A stretch of DNA of 64,000 bases from JAPPHA01 sp965220985 (GCA_965220985.1 OZ244854.1:1860001-1924000), one strand, 5' to 3'; positions 9,209-18,000 are shown, counted from the first letter of the stretch. Made by a program: numbers and translations. The notes: generated from the sequence alone by a model not told the origin.

Positions 9209-10282
9209 TCACCGTGACGATGCCTTGAATTCGTCGACGAGATTCTCGATTTCCGCAATTCGGTCGCCATAATCCGGGTGCGTCGCGAGCCACTCTGGGC
9301 CTGAACTCTCGTTTCGCTCGTCAAAGTGCCTCAAGAGATCTATCAGCGCCCCGGGATCGTAACCTGCCTTCGCAGCCAGTCGGGTGCCGAGACGATCGGC
9401 TTCGCGCTCGAACTCGCGGCTGTAGGCGAGTGAAAACAGCGGCCCTCCCTCAAGAAGCATGTCACTGAGAACCGGTCCGACATCTCCAAGCACGATGATC
9501 ACCGAAAGGTAGGTTCCAAGGCTCCGAAAGATCTGCTTGAGTCCATGCGCCTCTGACACGTGGATCAGTTCGTGACCAATGACACCGGCGATGACATCGG
9601 GATCGGGAAACGCTCTGACGAACTGGTCGGTCAGCAGTACGGTTCCACCCGGGAATGCAATTGAGTTCGGACCGAGGTCGGGCATGTCGCGGAAGACCAG
9701 TCTGTAATCTGAAAAACGTGCCTCGGGCGCCACCGCAGTCACCTGCTCGAACACCTCCATCACCCTCAGTTTCTGCTGGGGATCGAGGCGAGACTGGCTG
9801 GCCCATGCCTCGTCTGCGAACGCGAGGTGAGAGTCGTCGATCAGCCGGGGTAAATCCTCGGGGGTCAGGAACAACGCGGTCGCGACAAGGGTGCCCATGC
9901 CCCAGCGGACAAAAAAGAACCCGACTGTTAAAACGAACGGCACTGCGACAAGGATCAGCCGTGGTCGGAATCTCTCCCAGGCATGAAGACGATCGGTCAT
10001 GCGCTTGCCGAGCATGGCATCGATTGCACTGTGATCATGGCTGCGAAAGCTCCAACCATTCGCGAATTCGAGAACTGTCGGAAGGTTGCCCAGCCGTTGG
10101 TTTCGGGAAATCAACGACGCTCTTGCGCTGGCCAGAACGGTTCCATTTTCATCGCAAGCGATGACGAATATGGTCCCTGCGGAATCTTCGACAAGGCGCG
10201 CTCGAATGCTTCTCGAAGAACCGGGCGCTTGTGCGTGTCCGATCGGAGCAGGCAAATCGGACTCAGATGCCGACACCGACAT
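9209..10282 (-). CDS. M48-family membrane metalloprotease, array copy B
   Basis: This 357-residue paralogue of copy A shares its layout: an N-terminal soluble segment, two hydrophobic segments near residues 108-140, the zinc motif HELIH at 237-241, and a FEREAD third-ligand motif. The start ATG at 10282 aligns with copy A and gives the same 20-nt overlap with the upstream DUF898 gene. The sequence has diverged widely from copy A, but all catalytic residues remain, so both copies are probably active. The frame continues upstream to 10375, where it only overlaps the DUF898 coding sequence. Confidence 0.9.
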   Translation of the reverse strand: MSVSASESDLPAPIGHAQAPGSSRSIRARLVEDSAGTIFVIACDENGTVLASARASLISRNQRLGNLPTVLEFANGWSFRSHDHSAIDAMLGKRMTDRLHAWERFRPRLILVAVPFVLTVGFFFVRWGMGTLVATALFLTPEDLPRLIDDSHLAFADEAWASQSRLDPQQKLRVMEVFEQVTAVAPEARFSDYRLVFRDMPDLGPNSIAFPGGTVLLTDQFVRAFPDPDVIAGVIGHELIHVSEAHGLKQIFRSLGTYLSVIIVLGDVGPVLSDMLLEGGPLFSLAYSREFEREADRLGTRLAAKAGYDPGALIDLLRHFDERNESSGPEWLATHPDYGDRIAEIENLVDEFKASSR

Positions 10283-11288
10283 CAATGGATTCGAAGTCCA
10301 TGAAAGCGTCCCCCGTTGCCGACGGGATTTGCTGCAAGTTCGTGACAAAATCGTCGAGCGAGCCGTTGGGGACAACCCACGTATGCTCGCACAGGTATCG
10401 CGTGACCCGTATTTTTGCCCATGGCAACAGAAGTCCTGCAGTGCCGATGATCGCCAAGGTGTTCGTCAGCACGATCAGGATCAATCTGGTCGGCGAGATG
10501 TTCGATACGAAGCGGTGACCGTTCTCCAGTTCCATTCCTTCGAAAATCGCATTGCGAGTCCCGGCAGCGAAGACGGTCTTGATCTGCAAAAAATACACGG
10601 CAACGAAGACGGCCATGAGCAGGGTCAGATTGCTTGCATCGGCAACGGCTGCCAAAGCCAGGATCACGACGGGGACAACGCCGATGAGGATCCACAGGAC
10701 CACGATCAAGAGAGCTTTGTAAAACGGCCGAATCCGGCTGTCGAATGCGAGTTTCCGACTGCCAAGGCTGTGCCCCCCAATCGTGTAGCGTGCCAAGGCG
10801 CGCGCAGCGAAAGGAAAGGCAATCCACAATGTCACGATCGACAGGAACGGATAGATGACGAACACCAGCAGCGCCCGCCAGTAGTTGCCCACGAATCGGA
10901 ACCTGACATTTGACCAGCTGGTCATTGCCGCATTGAAACTCAACCCGCGATTAATCAGCCACGGAGAGACAAAAGCGAAGAGAATCGTCGTGACGACATA
11001 GGCAATCGGATGTGTTTCGGAGATGACTCCGACCATGAACAGAATGGCAAGAACGATTATCCTGCCTATCAGGATCTGAGCTCCGGTTGCATGATACGAA
11101 AACGGGCGCCCGTCGATCATGGTGTTGCCGAGAAAGTACTTCTGGGTCCGGACCTTGGCCCAGGCAGAATAGATGCCGACGGTAACGATCGACAGCAGGA
11201 CATTGACGATCCAGATTCCGAAGTACTCGCGGGCATCGCCACTGAAGAGTACGGGCATCGGTTCGGTCAGGGTCTCTGAGTCTTCCAT
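10263..11288 (-). CDS. DUF898 (YjgN-like) membrane protein, array copy B
   Basis: This 341-residue DUF898 protein is among the more diverged of the first five copies; its N-terminus reads MEDSETLTEPMPVLFSGD rather than the ADxLDTSN form of A, C, D and E. Core motifs EYFGIWIVNVLLS, SAWAKVRTQKYF, YHATG and the acidic C-terminal tail are intact. Several hydrophobic segments predict an inner-membrane location. It overlaps the M48 copy B gene by 20 nt. A and B are the only array copies still paired with an intact protease. Function unknown. Confidence 0.9.
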   Translation of the reverse strand: MEDSETLTEPMPVLFSGDAREYFGIWIVNVLLSIVTVGIYSAWAKVRTQKYFLGNTMIDGRPFSYHATGAQILIGRIIVLAILFMVGVISETHPIAYVVTTILFAFVSPWLINRGLSFNAAMTSWSNVRFRFVGNYWRALLVFVIYPFLSIVTLWIAFPFAARALARYTIGGHSLGSRKLAFDSRIRPFYKALLIVVLWILIGVVPVVILALAAVADASNLTLLMAVFVAVYFLQIKTVFAAGTRNAIFEGMELENGHRFVSNISPTRLILIVLTNTLAIIGTAGLLLPWAKIRVTRYLCEHTWVVPNGSLDDFVTNLQQIPSATGDAFMDFESIDVGVGI

Positions 11289-11553
11289 GTGGCTTTCAAT
11301 GTGACTTCGATTGGAATTTCAACTGTCGCTTCAATGACATGGCCGCTCGCCAGAGACAACCCGAACAAGCATTGACGCTTCAGGCCTTTGGTTACGGGCG
11401 ACCTGTGATGGCCTCGTGGAGGTCAGGAAGTGCCTTCGTCATCGAACGCAATCGGGCAGTTGGTGCCGGCCTGTGCTTTGGCAAGGTGTGCAGAGACCAT
11501 TCTTGATGAACCGTTCAAGTGGGCAAGCCCCGATGGATGATGTCGAATTGACG
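11289..11553. other. Spacer between DUF898 copies B and C, with M48 relic
   Basis: The right part (11439-11553) is the remnant of an M48 gene annotated separately. The left part shows no gene, repeat element R or clear promoter; it should contain the promoter for the copy B pair if that pair is transcribed on its own. Confidence 0.4.
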
Positions 11554-11573
11554 TCAGACGCCGATGCCGACAT
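11439..11573 (-). pseudogene. Decayed 5' end of an M48 gene behind DUF898 copy C
   Basis: The ATG at 11573 sits in the same 20-nt overlap with DUF898 copy C as the starts of intact M48 genes A and B. The first codons (MSASASD) match their N-terminus. The frame then diverges and stops after 44 codons without a zinc motif or membrane segment. Nucleotide similarity to the 5' part of copy A is visible out of frame further on. This is what a deletion plus frameshift in a duplicated DUF898-M48 pair would leave. Confidence 0.7.
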
Positions 11574-12597
11574 CGATGGACTCGATGTCCATGAAGGCAT
11601 CGCCGACTGCCGTCGGTGACTGCTGGAGGTCCGCAACAAATTCGTCAAGCGAGCCGTTGGGCTCAATCCACGTGTGCTCACACAGGTACTTTGCCAAACG
11701 GACCCGCGCCCACGGCAACATGAGGCCCACGGACAGGATGACGGCCACAGTGTTGGTCAGCACGATCATGACCAATCTGACCGGCGAAATTGTCGAGTGG
11801 AACTTGTGGCCAAACTCAAGGATCATTCCAGCGTAAATGGCATTGCGGGTGAAGGCGGCGTAGACAGTGCCTGTCGACATGAGTGCGATCATTCCGAGAA
11901 CTCCGAACAAGATCGTGACCGGTCCAACCACGCCTGTAATGAAGACCGCAACGAGTAACCCATTGATCACAAGATAGGCAAAAAACGCGCCAATCAATGC
12001 ACAAATGGCTGCCATCAGAAGAGCGAAGTAGAATGGTCTAATCGGACTGTCGAAGGCGAAATCGTGTTCGCCGAGGTTGTGCCTGCCGATCGTGTAACGC
12101 GACTTCGCCCGCTGAGCGTAAGGGTAGGCGATAAAGAGGGTGAAGGCCGAAAGGAAAGGGTAAACCAAGAAAACAAGCATTGCATGCCAATAGTCGCCCT
12201 CGAATCGAAACCGGATATTCGACCAGCCGGTCATTGCAGCTCTGAAAGCCAATCCGCGATTGATCAGCCATGGAGTCACCACGAGAAAAACAATGGTGAC
12301 GACGAAAGAAGAGAATAGAGACATTTGGGCAATGACACTCGCCGCTATCGTGAAGGAAATGACCACGATTCTGCCAATCAGGATCTGCAAACCAGTTGCG
12401 TGATAGGCGAAGGCGCGCTCGTCAATCGTCGTATTGCCCAGAAAGTACTTCTGGTTTCGAACCTTGGCCCAGGCGGAGTAGATGGTAAGCGTGATGATCG
12501 ACAACAGGACATTTACGATCCAGATTCCGAAATACTCCGTAGCATTTCCGTGGAAGCGTACCTGGATCAGGTTTGAAGTGTCCAGCCGGTCAGCCAT
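11554..12597 (-). CDS. DUF898 (YjgN-like) membrane protein, array copy C
   Basis: This 347-residue protein has all DUF898 signatures: FHGNATEYFGIWIVNVLLS near the N-terminus, SAWAKVRNQKYFLGNTTID, YHATG, FRFEGDYW, and a C-terminal HTWVEPNGSLDEFVADLQ segment followed by the acidic tail. The ATG start has an AAGGAA ribosome binding site. It is most similar to copies A and D. Its M48 partner is reduced to a relic. About seven hydrophobic segments indicate an integral inner-membrane protein; function unknown. Confidence 0.9.
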   Translation of the reverse strand: MADRLDTSNLIQVRFHGNATEYFGIWIVNVLLSIITLTIYSAWAKVRNQKYFLGNTTIDERAFAYHATGLQILIGRIVVISFTIAASVIAQMSLFSSFVVTIVFLVVTPWLINRGLAFRAAMTGWSNIRFRFEGDYWHAMLVFLVYPFLSAFTLFIAYPYAQRAKSRYTIGRHNLGEHDFAFDSPIRPFYFALLMAAICALIGAFFAYLVINGLLVAVFITGVVGPVTILFGVLGMIALMSTGTVYAAFTRNAIYAGMILEFGHKFHSTISPVRLVMIVLTNTVAVILSVGLMLPWARVRLAKYLCEHTWIEPNGSLDEFVADLQQSPTAVGDAFMDIESIDVGIGV

Positions 12598-12849
12598 TTT
12601 CCATTCCTTGAATTAGCAGTCAATATGGCCGGGGTTGTGCCAAGGGCGTGTAATCGCGTCAATGCGAATGGACACGGAGGTCCATGGTCATGATCGTGTT
12701 TTGGGAGGTCTCAACCGGCATTCGACATCTCGCACTGAAGCCGTGCTGGACCCGGGTGGAGCCCTTGTGACCAAACGATAGGTTGGGCGAAATGGATGCA
12801 GCATGCCGCCGTTCATTCGAATCAGGTGTCCATGTCGTTCAACTGCCGA

Positions 12850-13011
12850 TCAGTGCTCTCGCGATTTCAGGATCCCGCCCGAGCCCATGCCAGCGGTTTG
12901 CGATTCGCTGCTCAGGCACCTTGCCGAAACAAAAGCGGACTCCGAGAATTCCGAACATGGCTCAGGCCCGATCCGCGCCGCCACGTCAAGTTGGCGGTGT
13001 TCATTTACCAT
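12850..13011 (-). other. Repeat element R2 with a small conserved frame (53 aa)
   Basis: This is the second copy of the element found upstream of DUF898 copies A, C and D. On the minus strand, ATG 13011 to TGA 12850 encodes 53 residues containing EPCSEFSESAFVSARC. Compared with R1, differences in the conserved core fall mainly at third codon positions of this frame, and a length difference is a whole codon. That hints at coding, but no ribosome binding site or known family is seen and the plus strand is also open. It could equally be a duplicated non-coding segment. Confidence 0.35.
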
Positions 13012-13336
13012 GACAGACTGGCATCTCCATGGTCTCGTGACGGCAAGTTCCGGCAGTCGTCAGGCCGGCGTGCGGGCATCAACATGCAAGACAGCAACAA
13101 AAAAGACAGAGTGGCTCTTTGACTCCGTGCCGTTCAGTCTTGGTCAGGTCGGGAACGACGAATGCACGCAAGGTCCAGAAAGAGAACCCGATCGATTGTT
13201 CCGCGGCACCGTTCTGAAATCGTCATCGCATGCGAACAGGCAACCTGTGCCGGCCAAGTCTTCGGCACGGGGGGCGGGCACCCTTCTTGATGAATAAGGC
13301 AAGTGGGCACCCCGGGTTTGTTATGGCGAATTGGTG
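13012..13336. other. Spacer between element R2 and DUF898 copy D
   Basis: Most of this stretch (13160-13336) is the decayed M48 sequence annotated separately; it is closely similar to 14795-15118, showing that the C and D upstream regions arose by a relatively recent duplication. No intact gene is present on either strand. Confidence 0.45.
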
Positions 13337-13356
13337 TCAGTTGTTGATGCCGACAT
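13160..13356 (-). pseudogene. Decayed 5' end of an M48 gene behind DUF898 copy D
   Basis: The ATG at 13356 keeps the 20-nt overlap with DUF898 copy D seen for intact M48 genes, but an in-frame TAA stops the frame after 11 codons. Nucleotide similarity to the 5' part of M48 copies A and B, and closely to the relic behind copy E, continues to about 13160. Nothing corresponding to the membrane or protease part remains. Its lesion differs from those in the C and E relics. Confidence 0.65.
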
Positions 13357-14377
13357 CGATGGACTCGATGTCCATGAAGGCTTCGTCCGCGGCCGTAGTC
13401 GACTGTTGGAGGTCCGCAACGAATTCGTCAAGCGAGCCGTTGGGCTCAACCCAAGTATGCTCGCAAAGGTATCTCATGACTCGAATTCGTGCCCAAGGAG
13501 TGAGCAGGCCTGCAGAGACGATGATGGCAAGAAAGTTGGTCATGATGATCACGGTCAATTCGAGCGGGGAAATTGTCGAATGGAACCTGTGGCCGTCCTC
13601 GAGTGTCATTCCAGCGATAGCGGCGTTGCGGGTAAAGGCGGCGTAGGCAACGCCTGCCGACATGAATGCGAATAGCAAAATCCCCAGCGCAATCGTGTCC
13701 GAGTCAATCACACCGAGAGGGTAGACCACAGCAATTGAACCCATGGAGACAAGTAAGGCACAAAACGCGCCAAAAAAGACACAAAGGACCGCCATCAGAA
13801 GAGCGAAGTAGTATGGTTGAATCGGACTGTCGAAGGAAAACTCGTGCTTGCCGAGGCTGTAACTGCCGATTTTGTAACGCGACATCTCGCGAGCGGCGAA
13901 AGGGAAGGCGACAAAAAGGGTGCAGGCCGAAAGGAGGGGGTATACGACAAAAACAATCAATGTGCTCACATAGTCGCCCTCGAAACGAAACCGGACATTC
14001 GACCAAGTGGTCATTGCAACCCCGAAACGCAATCCGCGATTGATCATCCACGGAATCGTCCACAAGTACAGATAGGCGGCGAGGGCCATAAAAAATGGAG
14101 ACATTCGGCCAATGACAATCGCCGCAACCGTTACGGAAACGAACACGACCCTGCCAATCAGGATCTGCATCCCGGTTGCATGATAGGCGAAGGCGCGCTC
14201 GTCAATCGTGGTACTGCCCAGAAAGTACTTTTGGTTTCGAACCTTGGCCCAGGCCAAGTAGATTCCAAGCGTGGTGATCGACAACAGGACATTTTCGATC
14301 CAGATTACGAAATACTCCCTTGCATTTCCGTGGAAGCGCATCGGGATCAGGTTCGAAGTGTCCAGTCGGTCAGCCAA
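13337..14377 (-). CDS. DUF898 (YjgN-like) membrane protein, array copy D
   Basis: A 346-residue DUF898 paralogue close to copy C, with the same ADRLDTSN N-terminus and core motifs, about seven hydrophobic segments and the MDIESIDVGI tail. The start corresponding to the ATG of copy C is TTG here, and the preceding ribosome binding site is weaker (AATGAGTGG against AAGGAATGG). Expression may therefore be lower than for copy C. The coding frame itself is intact. Function unknown. Confidence 0.87.
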   Translation of the reverse strand: MADRLDTSNLIPMRFHGNAREYFVIWIENVLLSITTLGIYLAWAKVRNQKYFLGSTTIDERAFAYHATGMQILIGRVVFVSVTVAAIVIGRMSPFFMALAAYLYLWTIPWMINRGLRFGVAMTTWSNVRFRFEGDYVSTLIVFVVYPLLSACTLFVAFPFAAREMSRYKIGSYSLGKHEFSFDSPIQPYYFALLMAVLCVFFGAFCALLVSMGSIAVVYPLGVIDSDTIALGILLFAFMSAGVAYAAFTRNAAIAGMTLEDGHRFHSTISPLELTVIIMTNFLAIIVSAGLLTPWARIRVMRYLCEHTWVEPNGSLDEFVADLQQSTTAADEAFMDIESIDVGINN

Positions 14378-14629
14378 TTTCCACTCATTGAATCAGCGGT
14401 CAATGTGGCCGGGATTGTGCCAAGGGCGTGTAATCGCGTCAATGCGAATGGACACGGAGGTCCATGGTCATGATCGTGTCTTGGGAGGTCTCAGCCGGCA
14501 TTCGACATCTCGCATTGTAGCTGTGCTGGCCCCGGGTAGTGCCCTCGTGTCCAAACGATAGGTTGGGCGGTATGGATGCAGCATGCCGCCGTTCATTCGC
14601 ATCAGGTATTCATGTCGTTCATCAGCCGA
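14378..14629. other. Spacer upstream of DUF898 copy D, duplicate of 12598-12849
   Basis: This stretch closely matches the equivalent region upstream of copy C, including a shared segment ending near a GGTTGGGCG string. It probably contains the promoter of copy D, but no confident -35/-10 pair was recognised. The frames open here on the plus strand are not supported by any motif. Confidence 0.4.
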
Positions 14630-14794
14630 TCAGTGCTCTCGCGATTTCGTGATCCCGCCCGAGCCCATGCCAGCGGTTTGCGATTCGTGGCTCAGGCACC
14701 TTGCCGACACAAAAGCGGACTCCGAGAATTCCGAACATGGCTCAGACCTGATCCTCGCCGCCACGTCCAGTTGGCGTTGTCCATTACCTGCCAT
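14630..14794 (-). other. Repeat element R3 with a small conserved frame (54 aa)
   Basis: This is the third copy of the element. ATG 14794 to TGA 14630 encodes 54 residues with the same EPCSEFSESAFVSARC core as R2 and one codon more near the N-terminus. R2 and R3 end at the same stop after KSREH, whereas the R1 frame runs on. Differences between R2 and R3 are mixed synonymous and nonsynonymous, so the case for a functional peptide is weak to moderate. Confidence 0.35.
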
Positions 14795-14925
14795 GACCGA
14801 CTGGCATCTCCACGATATCGTGACGGCAAGTTCCGGACGTCGTCAGGCCGGCGTCGGGGCATCAACATGCACGACAGCATCGAAAGAACAGAGTGGCTCT
14901 TTGACTCCGTGCCATTCAGTCTTGG

Positions 14926-15138
14926 TCAGGTCGGGAGCGACGAAGGTATGCAAGGTCCAGAAAGTGAACCCGATCGCTTGTTCCGCGGCACTGTTCTGAA
15001 ATTTTTATCGCATGCGAACGGGAAATTTGTACCGGCCAAGTCTTCGGCACGTGGTGCGTGCACCCCTCTTGATGAATCGGGCAAGTGGGCTCCCCCGGAT
15101 GGTTTTGGCGAATTGGTGTCAGGTGCTGATGCCGACTT
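14926..15138 (-). pseudogene. Decayed 5' end of an M48 gene behind DUF898 copy E, start codon lost
   Basis: The frame preserves about 70 codons resembling the N-terminal segment of M48 copies A and B; a stretch such as AEDLAGTNFPFACDKN corresponds to VEDSAGTIFVIACDEN of copy B. The codon at 15136-15138 that should be the start is AAG instead of ATG, and the frame ends before the membrane and zinc-binding parts. The 20-nt overlap with DUF898 copy E is retained. It is the best preserved of the three relics. Confidence 0.72.
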
Positions 15139-16120
15139 CGACAGATTCAATGTCCATGAAGGCATCGCCCACTGCGGTCGTCGATTCCTGGAGGTCCGCA
15201 ACGAATTCGTCAAGCGAGCCGTTGGGTTCAACCCAAGTGTGCTCGCAAAGGTATTTCATGACTCGAACCCGTGCCCATGGAATGAGCAGGCCTGCAGAGA
15301 AGATGATGACAAGAACGTTTGTCATGATGATCAGGATCAACTTGGTCGGCGAAATCGTCGAGTGGATTCGGTGACCGTGTTCAAGAACGATTCCTTCAAA
15401 AATGGCGTTTCGGGTGAAGGCGGCGTAAACAGTCGCCGACGAGAGCAGAATGGGAATTGCGACAAACACAACCAGCAGGTGGCTCGTGAACGAAACGTAG
15501 AGAAGATACCCTCCGAGCAAGGCCCAAGGGGCTGTTGCGAGAAGCGCAACGTAGAACGGCCGGATCGAGCTGTCGAAGGAAAATCCATGCGTGCCAAGGC
15601 TGTGCCTTCCGATCGTGTAACGCGAAATCGCGCGTGCAGCGTATGGAAAGGCAAGCCACAGGGTCAGGAGTGAGAGAAGGAGATTCAAGTAAAAGACATG
15701 CAGTGCCCGGTAGTCATCAATTTCGAATCGAAACCGGACATTTGACCAGCTGGTCATTGCCGCATTGAACCTCAACCCGCGATTGATCAACAATGGAGAT
15801 GCAAAACCGATGCCAGTGCCCACCGCAGAAGCAACGGGCTCGGATATCTGCCCAATGATCGCTAGGGCGATCAGAATGGCCACAATCAAGATTCTGCCGA
15901 TCAGGATCTGCTTCCCAGTTGCATGATAGTCGAAGGCGCGCCTGTCGATCGTGGTATTCCCGAGGAAATACTTCTTGTTCCGGACCTTCGCCCAAGCTGA
16001 ATAGACTCCGAGCGTAACGATCGACAACAGGACATTGACGATCCAGACTCCAAAGTACTCCCGAGCACTTCCGTGGAAGCGTACCGGGATCATGTTCGAA
16101 GTGTCCGGTTTGTCGGTCAT
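15119..16120 (-). CDS. DUF898 (YjgN-like) membrane protein, array copy E
   Basis: This 333-residue DUF898 protein starts MTDKPDTSNMIPVRFHG behind a CAGGAG ribosome binding site. Core motifs (EYFGVWIVNVLLSIVTLG, SAWAKVRNKKYF, DYHATG) and the C-terminal HTWVEPNGSLDEFVADLQ segment are intact. It is slightly shorter than A-D in the middle membrane region. The partner M48 gene has lost its start and most of its length, so this copy now stands alone. It is probably an integral inner-membrane protein of unknown function. Confidence 0.9.
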   Translation of the reverse strand: MTDKPDTSNMIPVRFHGSAREYFGVWIVNVLLSIVTLGVYSAWAKVRNKKYFLGNTTIDRRAFDYHATGKQILIGRILIVAILIALAIIGQISEPVASAVGTGIGFASPLLINRGLRFNAAMTSWSNVRFRFEIDDYRALHVFYLNLLLSLLTLWLAFPYAARAISRYTIGRHSLGTHGFSFDSSIRPFYVALLATAPWALLGGYLLYVSFTSHLLVVFVAIPILLSSATVYAAFTRNAIFEGIVLEHGHRIHSTISPTKLILIIMTNVLVIIFSAGLLIPWARVRVMKYLCEHTWVEPNGSLDEFVADLQESTTAVGDAFMDIESVEVGIST

Positions 16121-16417
16121 GTTCCGACTCCTGTATTCGTCAATCGAACTGACAGAGAGTGTGGCGAATCAACGCAATTGCGTCAACGAGAATGGACCCG
16201 GGGACTCATCGTCATGATCTCGATGTTTGCGGTCACAACAGCCACAGTGCATGTCACACAGAGGTCATGCCGGGGACAAGGCCGGATCTTGGGGACCAAA
16301 CGATTGGTCGGGCAGCATGGGCATCCATTTCGTTCGTCCCCGTGATGCCGATATCGACATTGCAGGGTTGAACGCACCCGATCGCCGTTCATCGCACCGA
16401 CCGACCAGCAGACTGCA

Positions 16418-17404
16418 TCAGTGGAAAATGCCCCATGGTCCCGGGTTTTGCGGCCCATGGCCATGTTGTCGGATCGCAGCATTCGCCGATGTGCGAAAAT
16501 GTCCCTTCAGGTCGACCCAGGTGTGAGCGCACAGGTAGTCTGCGAGAGCAATTCGTACCCTTGGCAAGTAGAGGCCCGCAGTCCAGATGACCCCCGGGGT
16601 GCCCAACCGGACGTACCTGACCAACTCTTTCGGCGAAATGGTCGAACGAAACCTGATGCCGTGTTCCAGTTCCATGGCTCCAACGATGGAATTGCGGGTG
16701 CCGGCAAGGTAGGCAGTCACGATCATACGAAAACACCCAATGAGGTGCGGCAGCAAGGCCAACGCCACGACCGGGGGAAGGCCAATACTCGCCAAGACAA
16801 ACAGAGGGAACGCAAAGCCAATGCTGATCAGGGCCCAGACTGCTGACTGCCGAAGGGCGAAGTAGAAGGGTCGGATCGGGCTGTCGAAGGAAAACCTGCA
16901 GCCGCGAATGCTGTGCTGCCCGATGACGTAGCGCGCAATCGCGCGGGCGGCGAATGGAAAGGCGATCCCCAGCGTCGCGACTGACAGAAGCGGATAGACG
17001 ACAAAGACCAGCATGGCCCGAAAATACTGCCCCTCGAATCGAAATCGGGCATTGCACCAACTCGTCATCGCCGCATTGAAGCTCAGCGCATGATTGATCA
17101 GCCATGGGAAGGCGACAAGACACAGAATCAACGCGACAACAGGCCCGTTCGAGGATGACCGCCAGATCGACACGACCGCGACCAGCACGGCTATGAAGAC
17201 GAGCCTGCGGATCAGAATCTGCAGCCCTGTCGCGTGATAGTCGAAGGCATGCCCGGCGATCGTGGTGTTGCCCAAGAAGTACTTCTTGTTTCGAACCTTT
17301 GCCCAGGCCGAGAAGATTCCGAGCGTGACGATCGACAGCAGAGCGTTGACGACCCAAATCCGGAAATACTCGTCGAGATCGCCGCGAAAGCGCACTGGAG
17401 TCAT
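16418..17404 (-). CDS. DUF898 (YjgN-like) membrane protein, array copy F, altered C-terminus
   Basis: The core of this 328-residue copy (FRGDLDEYFRIWVVNALLS, SAWAKVRNKKYFLGNTTI, DYHATG) is clearly DUF898. The C-terminal segment changes after HTWVDLKG into an unrelated 30-residue tail, losing the DEFVADLQ and acidic MDIESID parts of the other copies. A short stretch resembling the lost end lies downstream near 16340-16365, suggesting an indel or rearrangement. The ATG at 17404 is used, although the frame opens to 17590 and no clear ribosome binding site is visible. It is the most upstream and most diverged copy and may be losing function. Confidence 0.78.
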   Translation of the reverse strand: MTPVRFRGDLDEYFRIWVVNALLSIVTLGIFSAWAKVRNKKYFLGNTTIAGHAFDYHATGLQILIRRLVFIAVLVAVVSIWRSSSNGPVVALILCLVAFPWLINHALSFNAAMTSWCNARFRFEGQYFRAMLVFVVYPLLSVATLGIAFPFAARAIARYVIGQHSIRGCRFSFDSPIRPFYFALRQSAVWALISIGFAFPLFVLASIGLPPVVALALLPHLIGCFRMIVTAYLAGTRNSIVGAMELEHGIRFRSTISPKELVRYVRLGTPGVIWTAGLYLPRVRIALADYLCAHTWVDLKGHFRTSANAAIRQHGHGPQNPGPWGIFH

Positions 17405-18000
17405 GTCAATGCCATGTGGTTGCGTGATTTTTCGGCATGTTGTTCCAGCCGTTCGATCGATGTCCGAGAACTCGTTCCCGCGAGGCACAGGGCGACGGTG
17501 GATGCCAGGTGCCTGAGGGCGGACCCCAACAAGCAAACCGGCGATTGGCCAACACCGACCGTACAGTCGGAGAACTGCCAGACATGCCAAACCGCTGCAA
17601 CCGCGACCCGTTCGCGCGAGTTGCGGCTGCGGCCGCGCCCAGGTTCAGGCGTTTGCCGCCAAGTTTGGTGACAGACTCGGTGGATGCCGCCACTTGGCCG
17701 GTCAGCGGCTGAATTGTGCGCCAGTGCAATATCGGTCTGATCCCGGCCCGTACGCACCGCGCCCGTCCTGTCCACATCGTGCCAAGTTCAATGGTCGGCA
17801 ATGCAGGATTGTCCAAGGAAACCGTTGTTACCCGATGGCACGTCGTCAGCGCGCACTGTCTCGTGATTTCGTGCTTCAGGGGCGGCATGGATCGCGTTTC
17901 GACATGCGCCTGACCTGTCGCGCTTCGCGTGAATCGACAATGGTGTTGATCAGCGATCGGCTCACGTTGGATGCCGGATCGAAGCGACGTGCACGGGCCT
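17405..18000. other. Gene-free stretch between the DUF898 array and the kinase gene
   Basis: Frames are open on both strands (for example 17406-18032 on the minus strand), but their residue composition is that of antisense or noncoding high-GC DNA and no motif or ribosome binding site supports them. The stretch probably carries the promoter of the DUF898 array and the transcription end of the purine operon. No convincing terminator hairpin with a T-tract was seen. Confidence 0.45.

Noticed and set aside
17716..17760. 11-bp match (ATTGTGCGCCA) to the leader of FN3 giant gene 2 near 50425
   Set aside because: Matches of this length are expected by chance many times in a 64-kb window, and flanking similarity is weak.
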